From an uncultured Collinsella sp. (GTDB lineage Bacteria; Actinomycetota; Coriobacteriia; Coriobacteriales; Coriobacteriaceae), in NCBI GenBank assembly GCA_902495355.1, contig CABUWV010000004.1, positions 62,001-126,000 on the forward strand: a stretch of 64,000 nucleotides of DNA. The letters are read 5' to 3'. A program made the translations under genes and the position numbers. Numbering within the stretch: the stretch's first letter is position 1; each line of letters starts with the position of its first letter. Shown piece by piece: positions 46,312-55,513 of the stretch. The notes under the pieces were generated by a model that saw only the letters and a list, made by a program, of their open reading frames with translations, searched no databases and was not told where the DNA came from.

Positions 46312-47130
46312 CTACTCGTAATCGTTCAGAATGTCGCCGAGCGGGTCGCCGGAGCCACCGCCCGTGCCGCCACCCTGCTTGGCCAGATCCTTAAGACCAA
46401 GGTAGATGAGGGCAAGGGAGATGCCGATGAGGCCAAGGGCGATCAGCGTGAGCTGAGGGATGGCAGCAAGGACAAAGCCGAGGATGAAGAACGGCCAGGT
46501 CTCCTTGGTGGCCATCATGTTGATGACCATGGCGTAACCGACGGAAGCGACCATGCCGCCGCCGACGGCCATGCCGCCGGACAGCCAGTCGGGCATAGCG
46601 TTAAGCGCGTTGGTAACAGCCTCGGCCGGGATAACGCACAGAAGTACTGCCGGGATGGCGATACGAAGGCCCTGCATGAGGATGGCAGCGTACTGCCAGC
46701 GCTCGATGCCGGAGAAGTCGCCCTTCTCGGCGCAACCGTCCATGGCGTGAGCGATAGCGGTAGCAATGGTACGGCAGATCATGGTCAGGAACAGACCAGC
46801 GACCGACAGCGGGACGGCGACGGCGATGGCCGCGGTAACGGCCTTGGCCGAATCAGTGGCGCCGCCGTTGAGGGCGAGCACCATGATGATCGAAGAAGCG
46901 ACCGAGGCCAGAGCGGCGTCAGGCGCGACGGCGGCGCCGACGTTAGCCCAGCCAAGGGCCATCATCTGGAGCGAACCGCCCAGGAGGATGCCCTCCTGAA
47001 GGTGACCGGTTACGAGACCGATAAGCGTGCATGCCACGAGCGGCTGATGGAACTGGAACTCATCCAGAATGCCTTCCATACCGGCAAGCAACGCGACAAT
47101 CGCAACAAGCAGAATAGTGATTGCAGACAT
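46312..47130 (-). CDS. manY: PTS mannose/fructose/sorbose transporter subunit IIC
   Basis: A 272-residue EIIC with about seven membrane helices. EFQFHQPLVACTLIGLVTGH and GGSLQMMALGWANVGAAVAP are conserved in mannose-class EIIC. It lies between EIIAB (18 bp) and EIID (16 bp). The C-terminus is Gly-rich (QGGGTGGGSGDP). Confidence 0.96.
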   Translation of the reverse strand: MSAITILLVAIVALLAGMEGILDEFQFHQPLVACTLIGLVTGHLQEGILLGGSLQMMALGWANVGAAVAPDAALASVASSIIMVLALNGGATDSAKAVTAAIAVAVPLSVAGLFLTMICRTIATAIAHAMDGCAEKGDFSGIERWQYAAILMQGLRIAIPAVLLCVIPAEAVTNALNAMPDWLSGGMAVGGGMVASVGYAMVINMMATKETWPFFILGFVLAAIPQLTLIALGLIGISLALIYLGLKDLAKQGGGTGGGSGDPLGDILNDYE

Positions 47131-47148
47131 GTATCGGACCCTCCTTTA

Positions 47149-48138
47149 CTATGCTTGAGCGGCCAGTTCGGCCTTAGCTTTCTTCAACATGGCGTCGAGA
47201 TCCTCGGAGGCATCCGAAGGAACCTTGCGGACCTCGAACTTGACGCCCTTGGCCTTGAGGGCCTCGAGGGTCTTAACGTCGTCATCGCCCATAGCGACGG
47301 CGTTGGTGACGACGACCTTGCCCTTGGAGTGAGCCATGGAACCGATGTTGACTTCCTTGATGTCGACGCCGGCCTCGATGGCCTTGAGCAGATCCTGCGG
47401 GTTCTCGAAGAGCAGCATGGCCTTGGTGTCACCAAAACGCGTGTCCTTGACGACCTCGGCCATCTTCTTGATGGGAACGACGTTGGCATGGACTCCCGGA
47501 GGGGCAGCCTGCTCGATCATGGTCTTGCGGAGCTCGTCGTGAGCAACGCCGTCGGAAACCACGATGATGCGGTTGGGGTTGATCTGCTTGGTCCACGTGG
47601 TGGCCACCTGACCATGAAGCAGACGGGTGTCGATACGGACGTGGGCGATCTTGATGTGCCCATCGCCGATGACCGTTCCCGGAGGGATGGCACCTGCAGG
47701 AGCAGCGGCGGCTGCAGCCGGCTTCTTCTCCTCGGGCTCCAGAGACTCGGGCTTGACGCGCACGCCAGCCTTAGCCTCAGTCACGAGATGTTTTGCGATC
47801 GCATGTGCAGTGTTCTTTGCGTCAAAGCGCTGCGAATATGCCTCGATGAGCATAGGCAGGTTGACACCGGTGACGATAGCCCAGGAATCGTGGCCCTCGA
47901 TGAGCCCGCTGATCTGGTTGAACGGCGTGCCGCCCCACAGATCAACGAGGAAGAGCACCTGCTCCTGGTCCTCGAAGGAAGCGACTGCTTCCTCGACCTT
48001 GGCACGGAAGTCGTCGGGGCCCATGCTCGGCTCGAGCGAGACCACGGCAACAGACGGCTGATCGCCAAAGACCATCGAGCCCGTCTGCTTGATTCCAGCT
48101 GCCAAGTCCCCGTGGCTAGCAAGAACAATACTTACCAT
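47149..48138 (-). CDS. manX: PTS mannose transporter subunit IIAB fusion
   Basis: A 329-residue cytoplasmic phosphocarrier. The IIA domain (about 1-135) has VLASHGDLAAG with the phosphorylated His near residue 9, and FLVDLWGGTPFNQI. An Ala/Pro/Glu linker (about 136-155) joins the IIB domain with VRIDTRLLHGQVATTW, whose His takes the phosphate from IIA. ATG at 48138 is 7 bp from AAAGGAGG; the GTG at 48141 is less well spaced. It is the first gene of the operon; EIIAB, EIIC and EIID follow in transport order. Confidence 0.96.
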   Translation of the reverse strand: MVSIVLASHGDLAAGIKQTGSMVFGDQPSVAVVSLEPSMGPDDFRAKVEEAVASFEDQEQVLFLVDLWGGTPFNQISGLIEGHDSWAIVTGVNLPMLIEAYSQRFDAKNTAHAIAKHLVTEAKAGVRVKPESLEPEEKKPAAAAAAPAGAIPPGTVIGDGHIKIAHVRIDTRLLHGQVATTWTKQINPNRIIVVSDGVAHDELRKTMIEQAAPPGVHANVVPIKKMAEVVKDTRFGDTKAMLLFENPQDLLKAIEAGVDIKEVNIGSMAHSKGKVVVTNAVAMGDDDVKTLEALKAKGVKFEVRKVPSDASEDLDAMLKKAKAELAAQA

Positions 48139-48465
48139 CACATAACCTCCTTTTTGTCTACGTATTTCCTACACGACATGAAAGGAGTATAGCTGTTTGG
48201 TTTGTGGAATTATAGCTAAATCCGCAAAAGGTTGGATTATTTGTTTAAACGTCTAGGTTTGTTACAAGTTGATTACGTTACTGCTTTTTGACTCATTACA
48301 CGACAAGGCGTCGCTCATCAAGCCATGCATTTTACAGATACAAGCAGGCTGTTCATTAATATTGATTTTAGGCAAGCGCGAATGCGCTTGTACTGCCGCT
48401 ATTTTGTTTAAACAGACATGGCTTGACTATTTTCGTGACTTATGGTCTATGAAACCACTCAAAAT
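48139..48465. promoter_or_regulatory. Promoter region of the mannose PTS operon
   Basis: AT-rich gap without a gene. On the minus strand TATAAT (48209-48214) and TATACT (about 48188-48193) are -10 candidates about 50-70 bp before the start. No sigma-54 type TGGCAC-N5-TTGC element was seen, so ManR-type control is not supported. Confidence 0.5.
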
Positions 48466-48532
48466 AGTTGCGGTGGAATAGTTCTTGTTTAAGAGCCAGA
48501 AGGCTGAATCTAGGAACTATTTCACCGCAACT
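48466..48532. repeat. Hairpin element TTGCGGTGAAATAG family, copy 1
   Basis: 19-bp arms 48466-48484 and 48514-48532 with one mismatch, enclosing a small AGCC-AGAA-GGCT hairpin. The outer arms AGTTGCGGTGgAATAG / CTATTTCACCGCAACT recur at 57098-57163. It lies between hypA and the PTS promoter. Confidence 0.8.
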
Positions 48533-48543
48533 TATAGGGAATC

Positions 48544-48972
48544 CTAGGCGATGTGGAGGGGGTTGGCGGCGTCGACGGCATCGGGGGCGTCGGAGAGGCC
48601 GTCAGGAGCAGCGTCTGCCGGATCCTCTTCGGGGGTCTCGATCTGTTTGATCATGACCTCTTGGCCCTGCAGCAGGTATGTCTCGCCGCTACCGCAATGG
48701 GGACAGGTCTTGCCGTGCTCGACCGTCGCATAGTCGCGGCCACATGCCTCGCAATGCGTCACAGCCTCGACGGGCTCCACAACAAGCTCCGCGCCCTGCG
48801 CGATAGGCTTTTTATCTGCTGCCCAGCGCCAAGCGTCGAGCAGCAACTCGGGAACGACGCCCGAGACCTCGCCCAGCAGCAACGTCACGCTCGAAACGCG
48901 ACGCACGCCATGAGCGCGCGCTACATTCTCGACATCGCGAATGATGTGGTAAACGATCCCCAATTCATGCAC
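48544..48972 (-). CDS. hypA: Nickel metallochaperone HypA
   Basis: A 142-residue HypA, which delivers nickel for NiFe-hydrogenase (and sometimes urease) maturation. The N-terminal MHELGIVYHII carries the nickel-binding MHE motif, and the zinc site is CEACGRDY ... CPHCGS. A 30-residue acidic C-terminal tail is longer than usual. No hydrogenase structural or hypBCDEF gene is present in the window. It lies 30 bp after the large FAD/Fe-S oxidoreductase on the same strand, so cotranscription is likely. Confidence 0.93.
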   Translation of the reverse strand: MHELGIVYHIIRDVENVARAHGVRRVSSVTLLLGEVSGVVPELLLDAWRWAADKKPIAQGAELVVEPVEAVTHCEACGRDYATVEHGKTCPHCGSGETYLLQGQEVMIKQIETPEEDPADAAPDGLSDAPDAVDAANPLHIA

Positions 48973-49002
48973 TTTTTCTTCCGCCGTTCCCGTTATGGCT
49001 AC

Positions 49003-51780
49003 TTACTTGCGACCGAACTTAATCTTGATGGCGCGCTTGAGCGCGTACTTGCCCAGGCTTGGGAGCTTTTGCTCGTATTTGACCATCGTGGAGCACTCGG
49101 GGCGGTCGCGATCCAGATGGATAGCGTCAAACGCGCACTTGGTGGTGCACAGGCCGCAGCCGATGCACTTGTTGGGGTCGACGATCGAGGCGCCGCAGCC
49201 CAGGCAGCGGGCGGTCTCGGCGCGCACCTGCTCCTCGGTAAAGGTCTCAACATACTCGCTAAACGGCGCAGCCTTCTCGCGTTCGCGGTCCACATGCGCA
49301 ACCTCGCGGCTCGCGTTGTCGTAGCTCTCGAGCACAACGTCGTCGCGGTCGAGCGCGGTGTAGCGGCGCTGATTGCGGCCGATGGTGAGCGTGGAGCCCG
49401 GCTGCACAAAGCGATGGATGGACACCGCGGCCTCGTGGCCGGCGGCGATAGCGTCGATGGCAAAGCTGGGGCCGGTGTAGACGTCGCCGCCCACAAAGAT
49501 GTCGGGTTCGGCGGTCTGGTAAGTCTGGGGATCGGCAAGGGCACCCTGGCCGCGGCCGAGCTCCACCTTGGAGCCAGCCAGCAGGTCGCCCCACACAATG
49601 GACTGGCCAATCGACATGACGACACGGTCGGCATCGACACGGCGCAGATCGTTCTCGTCGTACTCGGGCGCAAAACGGCCCTCGTCGTCAAAGACGCGCG
49701 TGCAGCGCTTGAAGGTGATACCGCACACACGACCGGCCTCGTCCAGGTGAATCTCCTTGGGGCCCCAGCCGCAGCTGATGTGAGCGCCGTCCTCAACGGC
49801 CTCGCGACGCTCCTCCTCGCTGGCGGGCATCTGGGCCTCGCTCTCCAGGCAGAACATCTCAACATGCTCAGAGCCCAGACGGCAGGCGTTGCGGGCAACG
49901 TCGATGGCCACGTTGCCGCCGCCCACTACAATGGTGCGGCCGGACAGGGTATCGATCTTGCCGCTGTTAACCTCGCGAAGGAAGTCGACGGCCACGGTCA
50001 CGTCCTCGGCATCCTCGCCCGGAATGCCGGCAAGGCGGCCGCCCTGGCAGCCAATGGCAACGTAGAAGGCCTTAAAGCCCTGCGCGCGCAGCTCGTCGAG
50101 CGTCACGTCGCGACCGACTTCCACGCCATAGCGAAACTCGGCACCCATCAGGCGAATGACCTCGACCTCGGCCTCAATGACGTCCTTCTGCAGCTTAAAG
50201 CTGGGAATGCCGTAGGTGAGCATGCCGCCCGGGCGCTCGTTCTTCTCGAACACGACAGGTTTGTAGCCCTTCTCGGCCAGGTAGAAAGCGCAGGACAGGC
50301 CGGCCGGACCGGCACCGATGATGGCGATCTTCTGATCGAAACCGCCAGCGCGCGTCGGCGTCACCACGTGCGGGACATAGCGGGTCGCGGCATCCAGATC
50401 GCGCTGAGCGATGAACTTCTTGACCTCGTCGATAGCCACGGCGGCGTCCACACGGCCGCGAGTGCAGGCATCCTCACAGCGGCGGTTGCACACACGGCCG
50501 CAGATAGCGGGCAGCGGATTCTCGCGCTTAATGAGTGCTAGGGCCTCGTCGTAGCGACCCTGAGCCGCGAGCTTCAAATAGCCCTGAACGGCAACGTGCG
50601 CGGGGCAGGCCGTCTTGCAGGGAGCGGTGCCGGACTCATGTGTCTCGATGCGGTTGTCGTTGCGGTAGTTGGGCGACCACTTGGTGTGGTCCCACTTGGT
50701 GGCATCGGGCAGCTCCTGGCGCGGATACTCGGGCACCTGTCCGCCGGCCTTTTTGCTGCAGAGCTTCTGGCCCAGCTTGGCGGCGCCGGCCGGACACACC
50801 TCAACGCAGCGACCGCAGGCCACGCACTTGTCCTTCTCGACCTTGGCGACATAGGCCGAGCGCGACAGGTTGGGCGTGTTGAACAGCTGCGAGGTACGCA
50901 GGGCGTAGCACACGTTGACGTTGCAGTTGCAGATGGCGAAGATCTTGTTCTCGCCGTCGATATTGGTGATCTGGTGCACAAAGCCGTTGTCCTCGGCCTG
51001 GCGCAGGATGTCGTAAACCTCGTCGCGGGTCACGTAATGGCCACGATCGGTTTCGACCACGTAGTCGGCCATATCACCCACGGCGATACACCAATCGGCC
51101 GGGTCGTCGGCGCAGCCCTCACCCATCACGCGACGGCTCGCGCGGCAGCTGCAGGTGCTAGCGGCATATTTGCCATCGTATTTGTCGAGCCAATGCTCGA
51201 TATGCTCGATCGGCACCGAGGTGCTCGAAGCATCGATAGCCTTCTCGACCGGAATGACATGCATGCCGATACCGGCGCCTCCGGGCGGCACCATCGGCGT
51301 GGCCTTGGACAGCGGTCCCTTGGACGCCTGCTCAAAGAACTTGGCATAGACCGGGTGCTCCTCGAGCTGGCTCACGCGCATGTTGAGGAACTCAGCGGAA
51401 CCCGGCACCAGCATGGGCAGCACCCACTGCTTGGCGCGCTCGGGGTTTTCCCAGTTGTACTCGAGCAGACCCGTGTAGCTCATGTCGTCGAGCATCTTCT
51501 CGATATCGGCCTCGGGCATGCCGGTGAGCTTGGCCATCTCGGGCAGCGTATAGGGACGGCGCATCTTCATCTTGCAGAGCACTTCGGCCTGCTCGTCGGT
51601 CGCGGCCTCGGCAAACGACCAGTACTCGTAGCCCAACAGCTCGTCGCGATGCAGCAGACGGTTGGTGCAGTGCTCGCACAGCTTGACGATGGCCTCGCGC
51701 GGATGCTCCGGCAGCGGCGGCACGAACTCCGAACCGATGTCGGGCTCGGTGTAGCTAATCCCCGGTCCGTTGAGAATCAT
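49003..51780 (-). CDS. GltD-like FAD oxidoreductase with multiple Fe-S clusters
   Basis: A 925-residue multidomain redox protein. Residues 1-130 include a winged-helix-like segment (YTLPEMAKLTGMPEADIEKM) and a Cys pair; 180-330 hold Cys-rich stretches (TCSCRASRR, CNCNVNVC) and a ferredoxin motif CVACGRCVEVCP (about 318). From about 380 the GltD-type Cys array (CKTACPAHV, CGRVCNRRCEDAC) leads to the FAD-binding IIGAGPAGLSCAFYLAEKGY (about 487), the NADPH-binding VVGGGNVAIDVARNA (about 622), and a C-terminal ferredoxin CIGCGLCTTKC (about 873). It resembles glutamate synthase small subunits and related electron-bifurcating modules. ATG at 51780 follows GAAGGGA. It is divergent from a TetR regulator and upstream of hypA. 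Confidence 0.9.
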   Translation of the reverse strand: MILNGPGISYTEPDIGSEFVPPLPEHPREAIVKLCEHCTNRLLHRDELLGYEYWSFAEAATDEQAEVLCKMKMRRPYTLPEMAKLTGMPEADIEKMLDDMSYTGLLEYNWENPERAKQWVLPMLVPGSAEFLNMRVSQLEEHPVYAKFFEQASKGPLSKATPMVPPGGAGIGMHVIPVEKAIDASSTSVPIEHIEHWLDKYDGKYAASTCSCRASRRVMGEGCADDPADWCIAVGDMADYVVETDRGHYVTRDEVYDILRQAEDNGFVHQITNIDGENKIFAICNCNVNVCYALRTSQLFNTPNLSRSAYVAKVEKDKCVACGRCVEVCPAGAAKLGQKLCSKKAGGQVPEYPRQELPDATKWDHTKWSPNYRNDNRIETHESGTAPCKTACPAHVAVQGYLKLAAQGRYDEALALIKRENPLPAICGRVCNRRCEDACTRGRVDAAVAIDEVKKFIAQRDLDAATRYVPHVVTPTRAGGFDQKIAIIGAGPAGLSCAFYLAEKGYKPVVFEKNERPGGMLTYGIPSFKLQKDVIEAEVEVIRLMGAEFRYGVEVGRDVTLDELRAQGFKAFYVAIGCQGGRLAGIPGEDAEDVTVAVDFLREVNSGKIDTLSGRTIVVGGGNVAIDVARNACRLGSEHVEMFCLESEAQMPASEEERREAVEDGAHISCGWGPKEIHLDEAGRVCGITFKRCTRVFDDEGRFAPEYDENDLRRVDADRVVMSIGQSIVWGDLLAGSKVELGRGQGALADPQTYQTAEPDIFVGGDVYTGPSFAIDAIAAGHEAAVSIHRFVQPGSTLTIGRNQRRYTALDRDDVVLESYDNASREVAHVDREREKAAPFSEYVETFTEEQVRAETARCLGCGASIVDPNKCIGCGLCTTKCAFDAIHLDRDRPECSTMVKYEQKLPSLGKYALKRAIKIKFGRK

Positions 51781-51872
51781 GGTTGTCCCTTCTCTTGCCA
51801 CAGCCCGACGAGGCCGCAGCGCCCCTCTTTTTTTGCAGGCCGGGCATGCCCCATGCCGTTCACCCGCCATTG

Positions 51873-51910
51873 TTGACATTGTGTCAAAAATAGTATTGAC
51901 GAACCGTCAA
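51873..51910. promoter_or_regulatory. Tandem TTGAC-N5-GTCAA operators
   Basis: Two palindromes of the same form, TTGACATTGTGTCAA (51873-51887) and TTGACGAACCGTCAA (51896-51910), with centres 23 bp apart. They lie in the 188-bp divergent gap, about 60-95 bp from both genes, where a TetR dimer would repress both. Part of a third site, CGAACGGTCA, follows at 51931-51940. Confidence 0.7.
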
Positions 51911-51968
51911 CAATATTCAAGACTGTTAGGCGAACGGTCAGGCAAAAGAGGATGAAAGGCGGCAAAAC

Positions 51969-52631
51969 ATGGGCAACAACACAGCAGGTACCTCTGTGGT
52001 CGATGCCGTCCCCGCATCCGATAGCGCGGCAAAGCGCCTGACGGGCGACGAACGCCGTCGCGAGATCCTCGATGCCGTGCGCACCGTAAGCTCCGAGCTG
52101 GGCGTGTCCCACCTATCGGTATCGGCCGTGACCAAGCGAGCCGGCTGCACGCGTTCATTGTTCTACCATTACTTCGCCGACATGGACGCCGCCGTCACCG
52201 CCGTTATGGACGAGGCGATCGACGGCTTTATCTCCGAACTCGAGCGGTGGAACGCCGACCGCACCGTCGGTGATATCGAGGGCGCGCTCGACACCGTCGC
52301 CCCGCTCTTTAAGCGCCTGGTCGCCAGCGGCCACGAGCTGCCGAGCACGCTTACCTCGAGCAGCGGCGCGCTCTACGGCGGCTTTTTGCACAACGTGGTC
52401 CAGCGCGTGGCGCAGTATATCTGCGACACCACCGTAGTGGATTTTGTCGCCCATCATGAGCTACGCATCGACCATGTCTACGAGACGTTCTACACCCTCA
52501 TCATGGGTCTTTTGATGTATATCCGCACGCACCCCGATGTGCCCGACGAAACGGTCAAGGAAATCATCGCCTCGACACTCCACATCGAGGGCTATACCGC
52601 CAAGTATCCGGAGCGCAAGCCCCAGAACTGA
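51969..52631 (+). CDS. TetR-family transcriptional regulator
   Basis: A 220-residue repressor-type protein. The N-terminal HTH (about residues 25-75) has RRREILDAVRTVSSELGVSH and TKRAGCTRSLFYHYFADMDA, typical of TetR. The C-terminal helical ligand domain contains LYGGFLHNVVQRVAQY. The first 24 residues are a non-conserved extension. ATG at 51969 follows GAAAGGCGG. It is divergent from the FAD oxidoreductase gene and 63 bp upstream of a membrane protein gene. The tandem palindromes in the divergent gap are its probable operators. Confidence 0.93.
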   Translation: MGNNTAGTSVVDAVPASDSAAKRLTGDERRREILDAVRTVSSELGVSHLSVSAVTKRAGCTRSLFYHYFADMDAAVTAVMDEAIDGFISELERWNADRTVGDIEGALDTVAPLFKRLVASGHELPSTLTSSSGALYGGFLHNVVQRVAQYICDTTVVDFVAHHELRIDHVYETFYTLIMGLLMYIRTHPDVPDETVKEIIASTLHIEGYTAKYPERKPQN

Positions 52632-52694
52632 CGACATTTGGCCAAACTGCCCGCGATCAGAAGAGGGGCCGCGGGCGTGTGAAAGGAGAGCAGC

Positions 52695-53702
52695 ATGCTG
52701 TTCGATGTTTGGGGTAGCGATACCCTTATCCACTGGGCCGGCTGGGCCATGGTCTTTATTGGCCTGATCGTGCTCAACGAGGTCGGCCGCCGCACTAAGC
52801 TGGGCGCGGCAATCATCTTTGGCGTGGCTCCGCTGGCCATGACCATCTACTGCGTCGCCATCGCCATCGGCGTTTCGCAGGGTGCCGAGTGGGCGCTCAC
52901 CAACCCCACCCATGTGTACCAGAACAGCTGGTTCCACTACGCCAAGGTATACGCGGCGCTGGCCGGTTGCTGGGGCTTCATTGCCATTAAGTACCAGTGG
53001 GGCAAGATCGGCAAGGCGCATTGGTTCCGCGCATGGCCGTTTGTGATCGTCGCCATCAACATCATGATCGCTGTCGTGTCCGACTTTGAGAGCGCCTATC
53101 ACTTCTTTGTCCTGGGCCAGTCCACCTGGGTCACCTCCGAAGGTGCCACGCAGCTGGCCGGCTGGAACAACGTGTTCAACGGCATCGCCGGTATCATCAA
53201 CATCTTCTGTATGACCGGTTGGTGGAGCGTCTACGCCTCCGAGGATCAGACCGACATGCTGTGGCCCGATATGACCTGGGTCTACATCATCGCCTACGAT
53301 ATCTGGAACTTCTGCTACACCTACAACTGCCTGCCCACCCACTCCTGGTTCTGCGGCTTTGCGCTGCTGCTGGCGCCCACCGTCGCCGCCTTTATCTGGA
53401 ACAAGGGCGGCTGGATTCAGAACCGCGCCTTTACGCTGGCCATTTGGTGCATGTTTGCCCAGGTGTTCCCGTACTTCCAGGAGGAGTCCATCTTTGTGAC
53501 CCACTCCACGCTCGACCCCGGCGCCGCTACCGCGGTCTCGATCGCCGCGCTGGTCGCCAACATCGCCGCGATCATCTACATCGCCTACCGCGCCAAGAAG
53601 CTCGGCCGCAACCCCTACAAGCAGGATGTCTTTGAGGGCACCAGCGATTGGGAGAAGGCCACCGCTCGCCGCGCCAAGGTTGATTACGCACACGCCGAGT
53701 AA
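52695..53702 (+). CDS. Polytopic membrane protein, DUF5692-like
   Basis: A 335-residue protein with about nine membrane helices and many Trp, Tyr and His residues (NSWFHYAKVYAALAGCWGF, AHWFRAWPF, DIWNFCYTYNCLPTHSWFCG). It fits the DUF5692 family as remembered, for which no function is known. ATG at 52695 follows AAAGGAGAG. It is downstream of the TetR gene on the same strand and ends in a strong terminator, so TetR and the membrane protein probably form one unit controlled together with the divergent oxidoreductase. Confidence 0.82.
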   Translation: MLFDVWGSDTLIHWAGWAMVFIGLIVLNEVGRRTKLGAAIIFGVAPLAMTIYCVAIAIGVSQGAEWALTNPTHVYQNSWFHYAKVYAALAGCWGFIAIKYQWGKIGKAHWFRAWPFVIVAINIMIAVVSDFESAYHFFVLGQSTWVTSEGATQLAGWNNVFNGIAGIINIFCMTGWWSVYASEDQTDMLWPDMTWVYIIAYDIWNFCYTYNCLPTHSWFCGFALLLAPTVAAFIWNKGGWIQNRAFTLAIWCMFAQVFPYFQEESIFVTHSTLDPGAATAVSIAALVANIAAIIYIAYRAKKLGRNPYKQDVFEGTSDWEKATARRAKVDYAHAE

Positions 53703-53772
53703 CATGCCCGGTGCAAACGTCGCTTGAATGTGAAGCCGCATAGCCGGCTCCGCGCAACTCAACGCATTGCAT

Positions 53773-53813
53773 GCCCCCGGAAAGCGATTTGTTCGCTTTC
53801 CGGGGGCTTTTTG
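53773..53813 (+). terminator. Terminator after DUF5692-like gene
   Basis: Perfect 15-bp stem GCCCCCGGAAAGCGA / TCGCTTTCCGGGGGC with TTTGT loop and T5 tail. Confidence 0.93.
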
Positions 53814-53943
53814 TTGTTGCGCGCATCCACACACATATTCAAAACCTCTCGCACAGATAAAATCAGATTTCCGATCGCCTGACAGCTCTATATGACCCTG
53901 TTTTTGGGTACATTGTTGTCCCGATATTGAGCTTGGGGGATAT

Positions 53944-55440
53944 ATGAAAGATGAGACGATGGGTCAAGAGGATGCGGCCCAAGATGCAGAAGCTTGCGCT
54001 GAGGCCTTGGAGAGCTTAGACCAGATTTCACTCGATGAGATTGCGTTTGACGATTCGGGCGTTGATGTGCAGGATGAGCCGGAAGCCGAGGCGCAGTCCG
54101 ATGATCAGGATGCAGACGACGTCGAGCCTGCCGAAGATGAGGCAGATCACGAAGACACCGAAAGCGAGGCCGGCAACCAGCCCGAATCCGACACAGGCGA
54201 GGAAACCGTCCTGCTCGACAGCTTACCGGCCGAGGATTCGCTGACCCGCGAGCTTCCTGGCCTGGGTTCCGCACCAGCCGTGGACGAGACCATCGCCATG
54301 GGCGATATTCCCCTGCCGTCCGTTCCCTCGGCACGCGAGGCCGAGGTTCGCCATCGCAAGATGTCGCCCAAGCGCCGCAATCTGATGGTCGCCGGTGTCG
54401 TGGCCGTCGCGCTCGTCGTCGGCGGTGCAGGCTATGCTGCCTGGAACGGATATCAGCAAGAGCAGGCTGCCGCTGTCGCCGCCAATGCCCACACGATGAT
54501 GTCAGTGCAGATTGGCGTGCATGCCGCGGGCCTCGACTGTTCCACTGGCTCCAAGATTCCCGTACAGGTGAGCGGTCAGGATTCTGACGGCTCCTCCGTG
54601 AGCGAAACGCTCTATGTTGACGAGCACGGCCGCGGCATCAAACTGCTGCCCGGCGATTACACGCTCTCCATCGCTGCCTCCCCCATCGCGGCCGACGGCA
54701 CCATCTATACCGTCCCGACCACCAAGACGCAGGTCACCGTTAAGAGCGATGGACAGGATTTGAGTGCCCAGGCTACCTTTAAGCTCAAGGTGCCTTCGGC
54801 CGACACGGTAACCGACGACCAGATCGATGCCGCCGCCAAATATGCCGAGGAGGGCGGTGCGAGCTCCGCCGCCACCGCCAAGGTGCTCCAGCAGGCGGCA
54901 ACCGCGCGGCGCGACGCCGCCGTCAATGCCGTGAGCGCGCAAAAGGCACAGGTGGCCCGTGATGCCGACGCCCGTCACAAGGCAACCGACCTTTACCAGC
55001 TCGATATCCCCGTCGAGTGGTACGGCAAGGTCGAGACTTGGCAGAATGGCAGCACGCTATGCATCTATCTTGCCGGCGACAGCAATACGCCGATCGTGAC
55101 GCTCGTCGCGGTGCGCGAGGGCGAGAGCTTTACGCCCGATGAGGGCGATGCGGTTTTGGGTGCGGCCAACCTAGGCAACGGTTATACCGTCTACGCCAGC
55201 GGCCCCGTCTATCCGTACGTGGTGCCCCAGACCATCAACGGACGGACGCAGAATCCCGTGTCGACCTACCCCATGGACACGGCCATTGAGCTTGTCGAGC
55301 TCACGACTGGCAACCGCTACACCTATAGCCAGATCAAGAACGTACTGGTCGGCAAAGACGGCAAAGCCGACGCCGCGACCAAACTCGAGACCGACTACCT
55401 CGCCCAGATTCTCCTGCCGAGTATCAAAGCCCAGGACTAG
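53944..55440 (+). CDS. Membrane-anchored protein with acidic cytoplasmic N-terminus
   Basis: A 498-residue protein of unknown function. Residues 1-140 are strongly acidic (Asp/Glu) and disordered, followed by a basic patch (SPKRRN), one membrane helix (about 149-168), and a 330-residue extracytoplasmic region. That region has a beta-rich part (about 180-280, GDYTLSIAASPIAADGTIY), a helical Ala/Lys-rich segment (about 290-345) and a C-terminal domain (LDIPVEWYGKVETW) reminiscent of surface proteins in related genomes. ATG at 53944 follows GGGGG. It is flanked by a terminator upstream and a converging ATPase gene. Confidence 0.7.
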   Translation: MKDETMGQEDAAQDAEACAEALESLDQISLDEIAFDDSGVDVQDEPEAEAQSDDQDADDVEPAEDEADHEDTESEAGNQPESDTGEETVLLDSLPAEDSLTRELPGLGSAPAVDETIAMGDIPLPSVPSAREAEVRHRKMSPKRRNLMVAGVVAVALVVGGAGYAAWNGYQQEQAAAVAANAHTMMSVQIGVHAAGLDCSTGSKIPVQVSGQDSDGSSVSETLYVDEHGRGIKLLPGDYTLSIAASPIAADGTIYTVPTTKTQVTVKSDGQDLSAQATFKLKVPSADTVTDDQIDAAAKYAEEGGASSAATAKVLQQAATARRDAAVNAVSAQKAQVARDADARHKATDLYQLDIPVEWYGKVETWQNGSTLCIYLAGDSNTPIVTLVAVREGESFTPDEGDAVLGAANLGNGYTVYASGPVYPYVVPQTINGRTQNPVSTYPMDTAIELVELTTGNRYTYSQIKNVLVGKDGKADAATKLETDYLAQILLPSIKAQD

Positions 55441-55513
55441 CCTGGCGCAGCAACGTGCTCCCCAATCGTGATGAAGGAGCCAGGAGGTCCTGACCCCACA
55501 GGCCCATAGATGA

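Noticed and set aside
46282..50541. Plus-strand frames of 636 and 662 codons (46282-48192 and 48553-50541)
   Set aside because: Antisense to the mannose PTS genes and to hypA plus the FAD oxidoreductase, all of which have clear motifs on the minus strand.
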